DNA of 64,000 nt from Thermomonas brevis (GTDB taxonomy: Bacteria > Pseudomonadota > Gammaproteobacteria > Xanthomonadales > Xanthomonadaceae): positions 1,798,001 through 1,862,000 of the forward strand of contig NZ_CP060711.1 of the NCBI RefSeq assembly GCF_014395425.1. Reading direction: 5' to 3'. Shown here piece after piece: positions 28,708-38,535 of this stretch; positions within the stretch are counted from its first letter, which is position 1, and every line of letters begins with the position of its first letter. The notes below the pieces were generated by a model that was given only the letters and a program-made list of their open reading frames with translations, searched no databases and was not told the origin of the DNA. Made by a program: the position numbers and the translations under genes.

Positions 28708-30150
28708 TCACAGCAGCGGCGCCATCAGCCGCGCCAGCGCTTCCGGCAGGCGGACGGACAGCAGCGGCCGGGGACGGTCGGCGCGCACCCGCGGCGCCGA
28801 GGCGAATTCGCGCTCGATCAATTGCGCCAGTTCGCCCGCGACGGCGGCGTCCTCGAACAGCAGCGAGGCTTCGAAGTTGAGGCGGAAGCTGCGGTGGTCG
28901 AAGTTGGCGCTGCCGATCACCGCCAGCGCGTCGTCCACCAGCAGCGCCTTGGTGTGCAGCATGCGCGGCCCGTACTCGTACACCTTCACCCCGGCGGCCA
29001 GCAGGTCGTCGTAGTAGGAGCGCACGCAGTAGGTCACCAGCTTGCTGTCGCTCATCCTCGGCACCAGCAGGCGCACGTCGAGGCCGCCGAGCGCGGCCGA
29101 GGTCAGCGCCATCATCGCCGCCTCGCCGGGGACGAAATAGGGCGTGGTCAGCCACACCCGCCGCGTCGCCGCGTGGATCGCGCCGACGTACATGCGGTGG
29201 ATCGCCTCCCACGGCGAATCCGGGCCGGAGGTCAGCAGCTGGGCGCGCATCGGGCCGGTCTGCGCCGGCGGCATCGCGCGCACCACGTCGCCGACGAAAT
29301 CGGTGCGCTGGGTGGCGTAGGCCCAGTCCTCGACGAACACCTCCTGCAGCGAGCGCACGATGTCGCCCTCCACCCGCAGGTGCAGGTCGCGGTAGGCGTC
29401 CTCGCGCAGGCGCTCGTCCTCCTCGTCGGTGATGTTGATGCCGCCGAGGAAGCCGACCCGGCCGTCGATCACCACGATCTTGCGATGGGTGCGCAGGTTC
29501 ATCCACGGCCGCTTCCACAGCGTCCACGGTCGCGCCGGATGGAACCAGGCGAGTTCCCCGCCGGCCTCGACCAGCGGCGCGAAGAAACGCCGCTTGGCCA
29601 GCTTCGAGCCCATCGCGTCGACCAGCAGGCGCACCTTGACGCCGGCGCGGGCGCGCTCCACCAGCGCGTCCAGCAGTGCGCCGCCGGTGCGGTCCGGGTT
29701 GTAGATGTAGTACTCCAGGTGCACGTGGTCGCGCGCCTGCGCGATCGCCTCCAGCAGCGCCGGATACTTGTGGCCGCCGTCGATCAGCAGGCGCACGTCG
29801 CGCGCGGTGCTCGGCGCCAGGCCGGTGGTGGCGTGCGCGAGCGTGCGCAGTTCGATGCTTTCATCGCCGGGGCCTTCGGGATCGCGCGGCAGGTGGGCGT
29901 GGTGGCGCCTGCGCCGCGCGCGGTGGCGGACGATCCGCTGCGGGCCGAATACGTAGTACACCGCGAAGCCGATGTACGGCAGCGCCGCCAGGCTGACCAG
30001 CCAGCTCAGGGTGGCCGCCGGCTCGCGCTTCTGCAGCACGATCCAGCCGCCCAGCCAGAGCAGGTACAGCGCCCAGCCGGCGGTCAGCCAGGCGCGGATG
30101 TGCGGGATCGCCCAGAACGCATTCCAGGCCTGCCACAGCCCCTCCAGCAT
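28708..30150 (-). CDS. cls: Cardiolipin synthase (phospholipase D family)
   Basis: 480 aa inner-membrane enzyme that joins phosphatidylglycerol molecules into cardiolipin. Two N-terminal membrane helices (AWLTAGWALYLLWLGGWIV and ATLSWLVSLAALPYIGFAVY) precede two phospholipase D domains, with HKD motifs RTHRKIVVIDGRVGFLGGIN near residue 219 and MLHTKALLVDDALAVIGSAN near 398. The start at 30150 is chosen because the Cls family begins with this hydrophobic region; the frame is open far upstream but antisense to the next gene. Confidence 0.93.
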   Translation of the reverse strand: MLEGLWQAWNAFWAIPHIRAWLTAGWALYLLWLGGWIVLQKREPAATLSWLVSLAALPYIGFAVYYVFGPQRIVRHRARRRRHHAHLPRDPEGPGDESIELRTLAHATTGLAPSTARDVRLLIDGGHKYPALLEAIAQARDHVHLEYYIYNPDRTGGALLDALVERARAGVKVRLLVDAMGSKLAKRRFFAPLVEAGGELAWFHPARPWTLWKRPWMNLRTHRKIVVIDGRVGFLGGINITDEEDERLREDAYRDLHLRVEGDIVRSLQEVFVEDWAYATQRTDFVGDVVRAMPPAQTGPMRAQLLTSGPDSPWEAIHRMYVGAIHAATRRVWLTTPYFVPGEAAMMALTSAALGGLDVRLLVPRMSDSKLVTYCVRSYYDDLLAAGVKVYEYGPRMLHTKALLVDDALAVIGSANFDHRSFRLNFEASLLFEDAAVAGELAQLIEREFASAPRVRADRPRPLLSVRLPEALARLMAPLL

Positions 30151-30198
30151 CGCTCCTCCGTCACAGCCGCTGCGACGGGCACAGGGTAGGGTGATCGG

Positions 30199-31317
30199 AT
30201 GAAGATTGCACCCGACCAGGCCCATCCGGACGACGACGCGCGCCGCGCGCTGGCGCCGACCAAGGGGCGCGGCGCGGCGTCGAAGGTGGCCGGGCGCTTC
30301 GAGAAGCGCGAGCTGCGCGGTGAGGACGATGGCTGGGGCTCGGTGTACGACGCACTGGACGAAGCGCCGGCGCTGCGCACCCAGGTGACCGAGGAGCGCG
30401 CGCGCAGCATCATCAGCCGCAACCAGTCGCCGGACATCGCCTTCTCGCAGTCGGTCAACCCGTACCGCGGCTGCGAGCACGGCTGCGTCTACTGCTTCGC
30501 GCGGCCGTCGCACGCCTACCTCGACCTGTCGCCGGGGCTGGATTTCGAGACGAAGCTGTTCGCCAAGACCAACGCGGCCGACCTGCTGCGCGCGGAGCTG
30601 GCGAAGTCCGGCTACGTGCCGGCGCCGATCGCGCTCGGCATCAACACCGACGGCTGGCAGCCGATCGAGCGCCGTCACGGCATCAGCCGCGCCTGCCTGG
30701 AGGTGCTGCTGGAAACCCGGCATCCGCTCAGCATCGTCACCAAAGGCAGCGCGCTGCTGCGCGACCTCGACCTGCTGGCCGAACTGGCGAAGCACCGGCT
30801 GGTGAGCGTGTACGTGTCGATCACCTCGCTGGACAACGCGCTGTCGTCGAAGCTGGAACCGCGCGCCGCCGCGCCGCACACGCGACTGAAAATGATCGCC
30901 GCGCTGCGCGAGGCCGGCGTGCCCGCCGGCGTGATCGTGGCGCCGGTGATCCCGATGATCACCGACATGCACCTCGAGCACATCCTCGAAGCCGCGCGCG
31001 AAGCCGGCGCGCAGTCCGCCGGCTACGTGCTGCTGCGGTTGCCGCACGAGCTGAAGGAGATCTGGCGCGAATGGCTGCGCCTGCACTATCCCGAGCGCGC
31101 CGAGCACGTGATGAGCCTGATCCGGCAGATGCGCGGCGGCAAGGACTACGAGAGTGCGTTCGGTTCGCGGATGCGCGGACAGGGCCCGTTCGCCGACCTG
31201 ATCGCGATGCGCTTCGCCAAGGCGCGCAAGCGGTTTGGCTTCGGTCACCTGCCGCCGCTGCGTGGCGACCTGTTTATTGCGCCGCGGAAGCTGTCGCCGC
31301 AGGGCGAACTGTTCTGA
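30199..31317 (+). CDS. PA0069-family radical SAM protein
   Basis: 372 aa. Iron-sulfur motif CEHGCVYC at 92-99 (CxxxCxxC), followed by FARPSHAYLDLSPGLDFETK, defines the SplB-related PA0069 family. The C-terminal half holds LRLPHELKEIWREWL. Members are radical SAM enzymes of unknown substrate related to spore photoproduct lyase. Divergently transcribed from cls with 48 bp between starts. Confidence 0.9.
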   Translation: MKIAPDQAHPDDDARRALAPTKGRGAASKVAGRFEKRELRGEDDGWGSVYDALDEAPALRTQVTEERARSIISRNQSPDIAFSQSVNPYRGCEHGCVYCFARPSHAYLDLSPGLDFETKLFAKTNAADLLRAELAKSGYVPAPIALGINTDGWQPIERRHGISRACLEVLLETRHPLSIVTKGSALLRDLDLLAELAKHRLVSVYVSITSLDNALSSKLEPRAAAPHTRLKMIAALREAGVPAGVIVAPVIPMITDMHLEHILEAAREAGAQSAGYVLLRLPHELKEIWREWLRLHYPERAEHVMSLIRQMRGGKDYESAFGSRMRGQGPFADLIAMRFAKARKRFGFGHLPPLRGDLFIAPRKLSPQGELF

Positions 31318-31345
31318 TGCGGGTGCGGCGCCGGTCGAGGAAGGC

Positions 31346-31696
31346 TCATCGCCGCAGGATCTTCTCCATCGCCTTCCCTTTCGCCAGCTCGTCCACGAGC
31401 TTGTCCAGAGTGCGGATCTTCCGCATCAGCGGATGTTCGATCTCTTCCACGCGGATGCCGCAGACCACGCCCTTGATCGACGCCGCGGCCGGATTGAACG
31501 CCGGCGCCTGCGCGAAGAAGGTTTCGAGGTCGTGGTCGGACGCGAGTTGCCGTTGCAGGCCGTCGGCGTCGTAACCGGTCAGCCAGCGGATCACCTGGTC
31601 GAGTTCGTCCTTCGACCGGCGCTTGGATTCCACCTTCTTCACGTACAGCGGATACAGGCCGGAAAACCGGATCGCGAAGACCTTCTCCTGGCGCAT
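31346..31696 (-). CDS. DUF2200 family protein
   Basis: 116 aa. Sequence EKVFAIRFSGLYPLYVKKVE, then DQVIRWLTGYD, FFAQAPAFNPAAASIKGVVC and IRTLDKLVDELAKGKAMEKI matches the DUF2200 family along its whole length. Function unknown; small soluble protein. The gap to the convergent radical SAM gene is 28 bp with no clear terminator. Confidence 0.88.
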   Translation of the reverse strand: MRQEKVFAIRFSGLYPLYVKKVESKRRSKDELDQVIRWLTGYDADGLQRQLASDHDLETFFAQAPAFNPAAASIKGVVCGIRVEEIEHPLMRKIRTLDKLVDELAKGKAMEKILRR

Positions 31697-31726
31697 GCGC
31701 CCTCCTCGTCCGCGTTCGCGCGGCCG

Positions 31727-32590
31727 TCAATACGCGGGCAGCGGAATCCGCTCCACGTCGTCGCCGGGGATCAGGCCGAACGCGCCGCTGTTCCAGTCGG
31801 CCCTGGCCTGCTCGATCCGCTCCTTCGACGAGGAAACGAAGTTCCACCACATGTGGCGCGGCGCATCCAGCGGCTCGCCACCGAACAGCATCGCCTTCAG
31901 CGGCGTCTTCGCGCGCAGCACGTGGCGGACGCCGCGGTCGAGCACCAGCAGGTGCTTTTCCGGAATGTCCGCGCCGTCGAGCTGCGCCTCGCCTTCCAGC
32001 AGGTAGAGCGCGCGCTCCGGCGCGTCCGCCGCGATGGCCAGCTCCGCTTCCGGTTCGAGATCGACGGCGACGTTGAAGGTGTCGGCGAACACCCGCACCG
32101 GCGACTCCATGCCGAAGCCGCGCCCGGCGATCACCCGCAGCCGCGCGCCCGCGTGCTCACGCAGCGGCAGGCTCGACGCCGGATGGTGGTGGAACGACGG
32201 TTCGACCTCCTCGTCCGGCTTCGGCAGCGCCACCCAGGTCTGCATGCCGTGCACGTCGTGGCCGGCCGCGCGCGGCGCCGGCGGCGTGCGCTCGGAATGG
32301 GCGATGCCGCGCCCGGCGGTCATCCAGTTCACGTCGCCGGGCAGGATGTCCTGCACGCTGCCGAGGGTGTCGCGGTGTCGCAGCGCGCCGGCCCACAGGT
32401 AGGTGACCGTGGCCAGGCCGATGTGCGGATGCGGGCGCACGTCGATGCCGCGGCCCGGTTCGAACAGGGCCGGCCCCATGTGGTCGACGAACACGAACGG
32501 CCCGACGCTGCGCGCCCGCAGGCTGGGCACCGCGCGGCGCACCTGGAAGCCGCCGAGGTCGTGCGTGCGTGGAGCGATCAGCGTGGTCAT
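31727..32590 (-). CDS. Pirin family protein
   Basis: 287 aa. Bicupin with the pirin N-terminal motif PHPHIGLATVTYLWAGALRH and the metal-binding His/Glu set (RPHPHIGLATV and the GIAHSE segment). The C-terminal pirin domain ends MLFGGEPLDAPRHMWWNFVS. Pirins are metal-binding; several have quercetinase activity. It lies just downstream of the SLC13 transporter on the same strand. Confidence 0.92.
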   Translation of the reverse strand: MTTLIAPRTHDLGGFQVRRAVPSLRARSVGPFVFVDHMGPALFEPGRGIDVRPHPHIGLATVTYLWAGALRHRDTLGSVQDILPGDVNWMTAGRGIAHSERTPPAPRAAGHDVHGMQTWVALPKPDEEVEPSFHHHPASSLPLREHAGARLRVIAGRGFGMESPVRVFADTFNVAVDLEPEAELAIAADAPERALYLLEGEAQLDGADIPEKHLLVLDRGVRHVLRAKTPLKAMLFGGEPLDAPRHMWWNFVSSSKERIEQARADWNSGAFGLIPGDDVERIPLPAY

Positions 32591-32610
32591 GGCGCGTCTC
32601 CCGGTGTGGT

Positions 32611-34425
32611 TCAACCGTAATACGGCAGCAGCGGCCCGCCCATCCACAGCCAGCGCGCCATCCACGCGCTGACCAGTGCGACCAGCGCGGTCAGCGGCAG
32701 GCCGACGCGCAGGAAGTCGCCGAAGCGGTACTGGCCCGGCCGCAGGATCAGCAGGTTGCCATGGTGGCCGATGGGCGTGAGGAAGGCGACCACCGCGCCC
32801 AGCGCGGTGCAGACCACGAACGGTTCGGGTGGCAGGTCCAGCACCTGGGCGGTGGCGATCGAGATCGGTCCGAGCAGCGCGGTGGTGGCGGCGTCGCTCA
32901 TCACCTGGGTGAGCAGCGCGGCCAGCGAGAACATCACCAGCAGGATCGCCAGCGGCGGCCAGTGCGCGATCACCTGCCCCAATCCCTGCGCCAGCAGCGC
33001 GGCGGTGCCGGTCTGCTCCATCGCGATGCCGAGCGGGATCACGCCGGCGATCATCACGAAGATGCGCACGTCGATGCCGCGGTAGGCCTGTTCGACGTCG
33101 ATGCAGCGGGTGGCGACCATCGCTACCGCGCCGGACAGGAAGGCCAGCGGCGGCGACAGCCATTCGGTGGCGGCGGCGAGCACGGTCAGGCCGAGGATCG
33201 CCAGCGCCAGCGGCGCGCGCAGACGGCGCTTGGCCTCGCCGGCGAACGGCACCAGCATCAGGAAGCCGTGGTGCGCCGCCAGTTCGTTGAAACGCGCCGG
33301 CCGGCCCCACAGCACCAGCAGGTCGCCTTCGCGCAGGCGCGCGTCGGAGAGGCGGTCGGCCATCTGCTCGCCGCGCCGCCACAGGCCGGCGATCACGGTG
33401 TGGAACTGGCGGGCGAAATCCAGCTCGCGGATGCTGCGGCCGATGAACTCGGAGCCCGGTGCGACCACCGCCTGCACCAGCTGCGCCTTGCCCTCGCCGC
33501 TCGCCAGCCCGCCGAAGCGGGCGATCGCGTTGAGGTCCAGGCCGGCGTCGTCGTGCAGCGACAGCAGTTCGTCGGCCGCCGCTTCCACCAGCAGCACGTC
33601 GCCGGCCAGCAGCGGGCTGTTCGTGCCCAGGTCGTCGCGGCGCGCGCCGTCGCGCAGCCAGCCGAGCAGGCGGAAGCGTTCGCCCAGCGCCTTCTGCAGT
33701 TCGGCCAGCGGGCGCGTGCACCAGTGGCCTTCCTTCACGATCACCAGCTCGGTGCGGTAGCGGTCGAGGCGCAGATAGTCGTCCTCGTTCTGCTCGCCGC
33801 TGCGCTTGGGCAGCAGCCAGCGGGTCAGCAGCATGTAGGCGGTGCCCACCAGCACCAGCGCGACGCCGATCGGGGTGATCGAGAATATCCCCAGCCCTTC
33901 GCCGCCGGCGCGCTGCAGCATGTCGTTGGCGAGCAGGAAGGCCGGCGCGCTGAACAGCGTCAGCGTGGTGCCGAGCGAGGCCGCCAGCGACATCGGCATC
34001 AGCAGCCGCGAGGCCGGCAGGCGGCGATTGCGCGCGTGCCGCAGCAGCAGCGGCAGCATCATCGCGGTGACCATCACGTGGTGGGTGAACGAGGCCAGCA
34101 GCGCCACCAGCGGCATCACCACCGCGATCGTGCGCCATTCGTGGTTGCCCGACGCGCGCTCCATCCAGCTGCCCAGGCGCTCGCTGATGCCGGTGCCGCC
34201 GAGCGCGCCGGAGATCACGAACACCGCGGCGACGATCACCGCCGGCTCGCTGGAGAAGCCCGACAGCGCCTGCCGGCTGTCCAGCACGCCGGTCAGCACC
34301 AGCGCGAGCAGGATCAGCATCGCGGTCACGTCGACCCGCAGCTTCTCGCTGATGAACAGGTACAGGCCGCCGGCCAGGATCAGGCCGAAGGCGAGTTGCG
34401 GCCAGAGATGGGGGTCCAGGTGCAT
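32611..34425 (-). CDS. SLC13 family permease with two RCK_C/TrkA-C domains
   Basis: 604 aa. Two blocks of membrane helices flank two cytosolic RCK_C domains, seen as ELVIVKEGHWCTRPLAELQK and VVAPGSEFIGRSIRELDFAR. Start MHLDPHLWPQLAFGLILAGG; helices include VTAMLILLALVLTGVL and, near the end, VVCTALGAVVAFLTPIGHHG with the conserved T-P-x-G loop of the DASS/SLC13 fold. Probably an anion or dicarboxylate/sulfate transporter regulated by its RCK domains. Substrate unknown. Confidence 0.88.
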   Translation of the reverse strand: MHLDPHLWPQLAFGLILAGGLYLFISEKLRVDVTAMLILLALVLTGVLDSRQALSGFSSEPAVIVAAVFVISGALGGTGISERLGSWMERASGNHEWRTIAVVMPLVALLASFTHHVMVTAMMLPLLLRHARNRRLPASRLLMPMSLAASLGTTLTLFSAPAFLLANDMLQRAGGEGLGIFSITPIGVALVLVGTAYMLLTRWLLPKRSGEQNEDDYLRLDRYRTELVIVKEGHWCTRPLAELQKALGERFRLLGWLRDGARRDDLGTNSPLLAGDVLLVEAAADELLSLHDDAGLDLNAIARFGGLASGEGKAQLVQAVVAPGSEFIGRSIRELDFARQFHTVIAGLWRRGEQMADRLSDARLREGDLLVLWGRPARFNELAAHHGFLMLVPFAGEAKRRLRAPLALAILGLTVLAAATEWLSPPLAFLSGAVAMVATRCIDVEQAYRGIDVRIFVMIAGVIPLGIAMEQTGTAALLAQGLGQVIAHWPPLAILLVMFSLAALLTQVMSDAATTALLGPISIATAQVLDLPPEPFVVCTALGAVVAFLTPIGHHGNLLILRPGQYRFGDFLRVGLPLTALVALVSAWMARWLWMGGPLLPYYG

Positions 34426-34509
34426 GGGCTCATTCTGCCCAAGTCGCGGTCGAGTGCCGCATCACGGGCCGATGGCGGATGCGGCGGGCGAGCCGGACGG
34501 CGCGGCGCT

Positions 34510-35547
34510 TCAGGTCGACGCCGTATCGTGCGCGCGGTGGTAGCCGACCGCCGCTTCCACTTCCGCCTTCGAGCCCAGGAACACCGGCACGCGCATGTGC
34601 AGCCCCGTGGGCCGCACCTCCAGCATGCGCATGCGCCCGGTGCTGGCCGCGCCGCCGGCCTGTTCGACCAGCAGGCTCATCGGGTTGGCCTCGTACATCA
34701 GCCGCAGCTTGCCGCCCTTGGGCGCGCACTTGCTGTCCAGCGGATAGCTGAAGATGCCGCCGCGGGTGAGGATGCGGTGCACGTCGGCGACCATCGAGGC
34801 CACCCAGCGCATGTTGAAGTCCTTGCCGCGCGGGCCTTCACTGCCCTTGAGCAGGTCGCCGACGTAGGCCTGCATCGGCGCTTCCCAGAAGCGCTGGTTG
34901 GACATGTTGACCGCGAATTCCTTCGTCTCCTCCGGAATCGTCATCCCGCGCGTGGTCAGCACGAAGCTGCCGACTTCGCGATCGAGGGTGAACGCATGGG
35001 TGCCGTGGCCGACGGTCAGCACCAGCATCGTGCTCGGCCCGTAGGTGCAGTAGCCGGCGGCGACCTGCGCGGTGCCTGGCTGGAGGAAGTGCTCGTCGGT
35101 CGGGTTGGTCACCCCGTCCGGGCAGCGCAGCACCGAGAAGATGGTGCCGACCGAGATGTTCACGTCGATGTTGGAGCTGCCGTCCAGCGGATCGAACAGC
35201 AGCAGGTAGTTGCCGCGCGGGTACTTGTCGGGGATCGGCTGCGAGGTGTCCATCTCCTCCGATGCCAGCCCGGCCAGGTGGCCGCCCCAGGCGTTGGCTT
35301 CCAGCAGGATCTCGTTGCTGAGCACGTCGAGCTTCTTCTGCGCCTCGCCCTGCACGTTGATGCTGGCCTGCCCGTCCGTGCCGGCATCGCCCAGCACGCC
35401 GCCCAGCGCGCCCTTGCCCACCGCGATCGAGATGCGCTTGCAGGCGCGCGCCACCACCTCCACCAGCAGGCGCAGCTCCGAATTGATGCGGCCGGCGCGC
35501 TGTTCCTCGATCAGGAAGCGGGTCAGGGAGATGTTCGGGTTGGTCAT
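34510..35547 (-). CDS. fbp: Fructose-1,6-bisphosphatase class I
   Basis: 345 aa. Gluconeogenic hydrolysis of fructose 1,6-bisphosphate. Start [20 protein letters not shown], metal site [20 protein letters not shown], substrate region [20 protein letters not shown], and C-terminus [15 protein letters not shown]. The start at 35547 (MTNPNIS) fits best; an in-frame ATG three codons upstream is possible. The 177-bp gap upstream separates it from a divergent flavoprotein gene. Confidence 0.96.
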   Translation of the reverse strand: MTNPNISLTRFLIEEQRAGRINSELRLLVEVVARACKRISIAVGKGALGGVLGDAGTDGQASINVQGEAQKKLDVLSNEILLEANAWGGHLAGLASEEMDTSQPIPDKYPRGNYLLLFDPLDGSSNIDVNISVGTIFSVLRCPDGVTNPTDEHFLQPGTAQVAAGYCTYGPSTMLVLTVGHGTHAFTLDREVGSFVLTTRGMTIPEETKEFAVNMSNQRFWEAPMQAYVGDLLKGSEGPRGKDFNMRWVASMVADVHRILTRGGIFSYPLDSKCAPKGGKLRLMYEANPMSLLVEQAGGAASTGRMRMLEVRPTGLHMRVPVFLGSKAEVEAAVGYHRAHDTAST

Positions 35548-35724
35548 GGCGGCCATGCGTTGCGGCGAGGCCGCCATTGTCGCCGATGTTCGCGCGGCGA
35601 CGGCAGCCCATTCCAATCGCTCATGCGGGCTTGCCGAATCGGACGGTGGGGATAACCGGCGTTTTACAAGCGCCGCGCCCGGACCGGCTATCACTGGCCG
35701 CGCACAGGCAAGGGAGAAACTCCA

Positions 35725-37134
35725 ATGCGGATCACCATCGTCGGCGCCGGCTTCAGCGGCGGCGTGCTCGCCACCGAACTCGCCCGCCACGCCGCGCCGG
35801 GCACCGAAATCCACCTGGTCGGCGTGCCGGACAGCTTCGGCCGCGGCGTCGCCTATGGAGAAGCGCGCGTGGAGCATCTGCTCAACGTGCGTGCCTCGGA
35901 GCTGGGTGCGGACCCCGACGATCCGGACGGATTCGCCGCGTGGCTGCACCTGGGCGAAAGCGCGCGGCGGACGTTCCTGCCGCGCCTGGCCTACGGCGAA
36001 TACCTGCATTCACGCCTGCTGGACAGCGTGCTGGCCGCGCGCGCCAGCGTGCGCCTGTACGCGCGCGAGGCGGTGTCGATCGAGCGCGACGGCAAAGCGT
36101 TCCGGGTCACCCTGGCGGGCGGGCGCGACCTCGCCAGCGACGTCGTAGTGCTGGCCGTGGGCGCGTTGCCGCCGCAGCGCCTGCACGGCGTCGGCCCGCG
36201 CCTGCTGGTCGACCCGAAGTACATCGCCTGGCCCTGGCAGCGCAGCCTGGCGGGCGATGAGGCGATGGACCGCATCGCGCCCGCGGCGCGCGTGCTGATC
36301 GTCGGCACCGGCCTGACCATGGCCGACACGGTGGCGAGCCTGCAGCGGCGCGGGCATCGCGGCCCGATCACCGTGCTGTCGCGGCACGGTCTGCTGCCGC
36401 AGCCGCATGCGGACGCGCCGCTGCCGCCGATCGCGCTGCCGCCGGCGGTGTTGCATGCGATGAACAGCGGCAGCGTGCGCGCGCTGCTGCGCGCGTTGCG
36501 CCAGCTGCTGCCGATCGTGCCCGACTGGCGCAGCCTGGTCGATGCGCTGCGGCCCTACCTGCAGAGCTACTGGAAAACCCTGCCGAAGGCCCAGCGCGCG
36601 CGCTTCCTCCGGCATTTGCGCTCGCACTGGGAAGCCGCGCGCCATCGCCTCGCGCCCGAGACGCATGCGATGTTGCAGGCGTTGCGGGCCGAGGGCCGGC
36701 TGCAGGTGCGTGCCGGCCGGCTCCTGCGGGCCGGGGTGGGCGCGGATGCGGTGGAGACGCTGATCCGCGGACGCGGCCAGCGTCACGCCGTGGCCGAACG
36801 CTACGACGTGCTGATCCGCGCCACCGGGCTGGACACCGACATCGAGCGCACCAGCCACGTACTGGTTTCGCAGATGCGCGACGACGGCCTGCTGTCCGCC
36901 GATCCGTTCGGACTCGGCGTGCGGGTGACGCCGCAGTTCGAGGCGCTGAACCGGCATGGCCTGCCGGTGCAGGGTTTGTACTGCTTGGGGCCGCTGCTGC
37001 GCGGGCAGCTGTGGGAAATCACGGCGGTGGCGGAACTGCGGGTGGCGGCGCGCAACCTGGCGCACCATCTGCTGCGGGAGCGTCGTCGCGGGGCGCAGGC
37101 GGAGCCGGCGCGGCCGCGAGCGGGTTCGTGCTGA
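35725..37134 (+). CDS. FAD/NAD(P)-binding protein
   Basis: 469 aa. N-terminal dinucleotide fold [20 protein letters not shown], second motif [20 protein letters not shown] in the middle, and [20 protein letters not shown] late. The family (YdhS/HI0933-like FAD/NAD(P)-binding proteins) is annotated as oxidoreductase without known substrate. It has a purine-rich ribosome-binding site (GGGAGA). A very short ORF overlaps its end. Confidence 0.85.
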   Translation: MRITIVGAGFSGGVLATELARHAAPGTEIHLVGVPDSFGRGVAYGEARVEHLLNVRASELGADPDDPDGFAAWLHLGESARRTFLPRLAYGEYLHSRLLDSVLAARASVRLYAREAVSIERDGKAFRVTLAGGRDLASDVVVLAVGALPPQRLHGVGPRLLVDPKYIAWPWQRSLAGDEAMDRIAPAARVLIVGTGLTMADTVASLQRRGHRGPITVLSRHGLLPQPHADAPLPPIALPPAVLHAMNSGSVRALLRALRQLLPIVPDWRSLVDALRPYLQSYWKTLPKAQRARFLRHLRSHWEAARHRLAPETHAMLQALRAEGRLQVRAGRLLRAGVGADAVETLIRGRGQRHAVAERYDVLIRATGLDTDIERTSHVLVSQMRDDGLLSADPFGLGVRVTPQFEALNRHGLPVQGLYCLGPLLRGQLWEITAVAELRVAARNLAHHLLRERRRGAQAEPARPRAGSC

Positions 37135-37232
37135 GCGCTCTCGACCCGGCGCATGCGACGCTGAAGGACGCCATCGTCACCATCGACCAGACCATCGCCG
37201 AGGCGCCGGGGCCGGAGGTGAGGCTGGACTGA
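37128..37232 (+). CDS. Possible short ORF overlapping flavoprotein stop
   Basis: 34 codons from a GTG that overlaps the end of the flavoprotein gene (GTGCTGA): [20 protein letters not shown], then QTIAEAPGPEVRLD. The composition is protein-like (balanced, no Arg/Pro noise) and the terminator follows directly. It may be a small coupled gene or the C-terminal remnant of a lost gene. No family recognised. Confidence 0.3.
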   Translation: MLSALDPAHATLKDAIVTIDQTIAEAPGPEVRLD

Positions 37233-37236
37233 CGCC

Positions 37237-37266
37237 GCGCGGCGCGGCTTCAAGCCCGCGCCGCGC
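37237..37266. terminator. Bidirectional terminator between flavoprotein and DUF1328 genes
   Basis: Perfect 11-bp arms GCGCGGCGCGG and CCGCGCCGCGC with an 8-nt loop, followed by TTT on the plus strand. It sits between two convergent genes. Confidence 0.75.
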
Positions 37267-37287
37267 TTTCACTTCGGACTGATGCCG

Positions 37288-37461
37288 TCAGGTGACTTTC
37301 CGGAAAATCGTCACGCCCAGCAGGAACAGCACCACCGCGATGATGATCGCGGCCCAGAACAGGAACTTGGCGATGCCGAACGCGCCGCCGGCGATGCCGC
37401 CGAAGCCGAGCGCGCCGGCGACCAGGCCGATCACGGCAAAGATGAGAGCCCACTTGAGCAT
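37288..37461 (-). CDS. DUF1328 family small membrane protein
   Basis: 57 aa, MLKWALIFAVIGLVAGALGF, then GGIAGGAFGIAKFLFWAAII, ending TIFRKVT. Matches the YtjA/DUF1328 family of two-helix membrane proteins, often stress-induced. The start at 37461 is at MLKW; the frame is open 14 codons upstream. Confidence 0.9.
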   Translation of the reverse strand: MLKWALIFAVIGLVAGALGFGGIAGGAFGIAKFLFWAAIIIAVVLFLLGVTIFRKVT

Positions 37462-37528
37462 GGCGGCAACTCCGATCGTGGAAGACCGGGCCACGCTAGC
37501 CACGGCCGCGTGCAGCCGCCGTGAACGG

Positions 37529-38407
37529 TCAGTCCGCTTGCTGCGTGCCCGCGTGCAGGACCCGGTCCGCCGGCAGCACGGCTTCCGGCGCGTGCTCGGG
37601 CTGCCCCGCCAGCCGCGCGTAGAGCGGCGCGAAATCCGGCAGCGTCGCCTCGATCAGCTGCTCGAAGCTGTCGATGACGAAATAGGTCTTCTGGTAGGTG
37701 TCGATGCGGTAGCGCGTGCGCATCACCCGTTCGAGGTCGAAACCGATCCGGTTCGGCGCGGCGGACTCCAGGCAGTGGATGGATTCGCCCTTCGAGCTGA
37801 CGATGCCGGCGCCGTAGATGCGCAGCCCGTCCGGCTGGCGGATCAGCCCGAACTCCACCGTGTACCAGTACAGCCGCGCCAGCTGCATCAGCGCCTCGGG
37901 GCCGAAGCCGTGCGCCTTCACCCCGCCCTTGCCGTAGGCCTCCAGATAGTCGGCGAACATCGGGTCCATCAGCAGCGGCACGTGCCCGAACAGGTCGTGG
38001 AACAGGTCGGGTTCCTCGATGTAGTCGATCTGGTCGGCGCGGCGGATCCACCAGCTCACCGGGAAGCGGCGGTTGGCAAGATGGGTGAAGAAGTCCAGCT
38101 CCGGCAGCAGCCCTTCCACACCGACGATCTGCCAGCCGGTGGCCGCGCCCAGCGCCGCGTTGAGATCGGAGAATTTCGGAATGCGGTCCGGCGTCATCCC
38201 CATCGCGTCCTGCGCGCGCAGGAAGGCGTCGCAGGCGCGGCCGGGCAGGATCTCGCGCTGGCGCGCGTAGAGCCGGCGCCAGACGTCGTGATCGGCGGCG
38301 CTGTAGCTGTCCCACGGTTGCTCGACCGTGCCGGTGGCGTAGACCGGCACCGAGCCGCGGTCGGTCTGGACGTTTTCGAGGCGGCGGGGCTGGGGCTGCG
38401 CGGACAT
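37529..38407 (-). CDS. phhA: Phenylalanine 4-hydroxylase
   Basis: 292 aa, monomeric pterin-dependent enzyme converting phenylalanine to tyrosine. Iron ligands His137 and His142 (DLFHDLFGHVPLL) and Glu185 (WYTVEFGL) are all present, with the pterin-site QIVGVEGLLPELDFFTHLAN. The start MSAQPQP at 38407 is chosen; an upstream in-frame GTG/ATG could add residues. Divergent from an Lrp-family gene, which likely controls it. Confidence 0.95.
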   Translation of the reverse strand: MSAQPQPRRLENVQTDRGSVPVYATGTVEQPWDSYSAADHDVWRRLYARQREILPGRACDAFLRAQDAMGMTPDRIPKFSDLNAALGAATGWQIVGVEGLLPELDFFTHLANRRFPVSWWIRRADQIDYIEEPDLFHDLFGHVPLLMDPMFADYLEAYGKGGVKAHGFGPEALMQLARLYWYTVEFGLIRQPDGLRIYGAGIVSSKGESIHCLESAAPNRIGFDLERVMRTRYRIDTYQKTYFVIDSFEQLIEATLPDFAPLYARLAGQPEHAPEAVLPADRVLHAGTQQAD

Positions 38408-38476
38408 GGTGGCGGGCTCGCTGACGGGCTCACCGCCAAGAATAGGCGCGCATCGGCGCAAGGTGCCTGCGTTGTT

Positions 38477-38510
38477 GCACGAAAATCCGCTCGAAGCGCA
38501 TGATTCGTGC
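38477..38510. promoter_or_regulatory. Inverted repeat in phhA-lrp divergent promoter region
   Basis: GCACGAA (38477-38483) and TTCGTGC (38504-38510), perfect 7-bp arms 20 bp apart, in the 128-bp gap between the two divergent starts. Spacing of about three helical turns between half-site centres suits an Lrp-type dimer or octamer. Regulatory role inferred. Confidence 0.5.
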
Positions 38511-38535
38511 GTGATCACGTTGGATACGGGAACAA

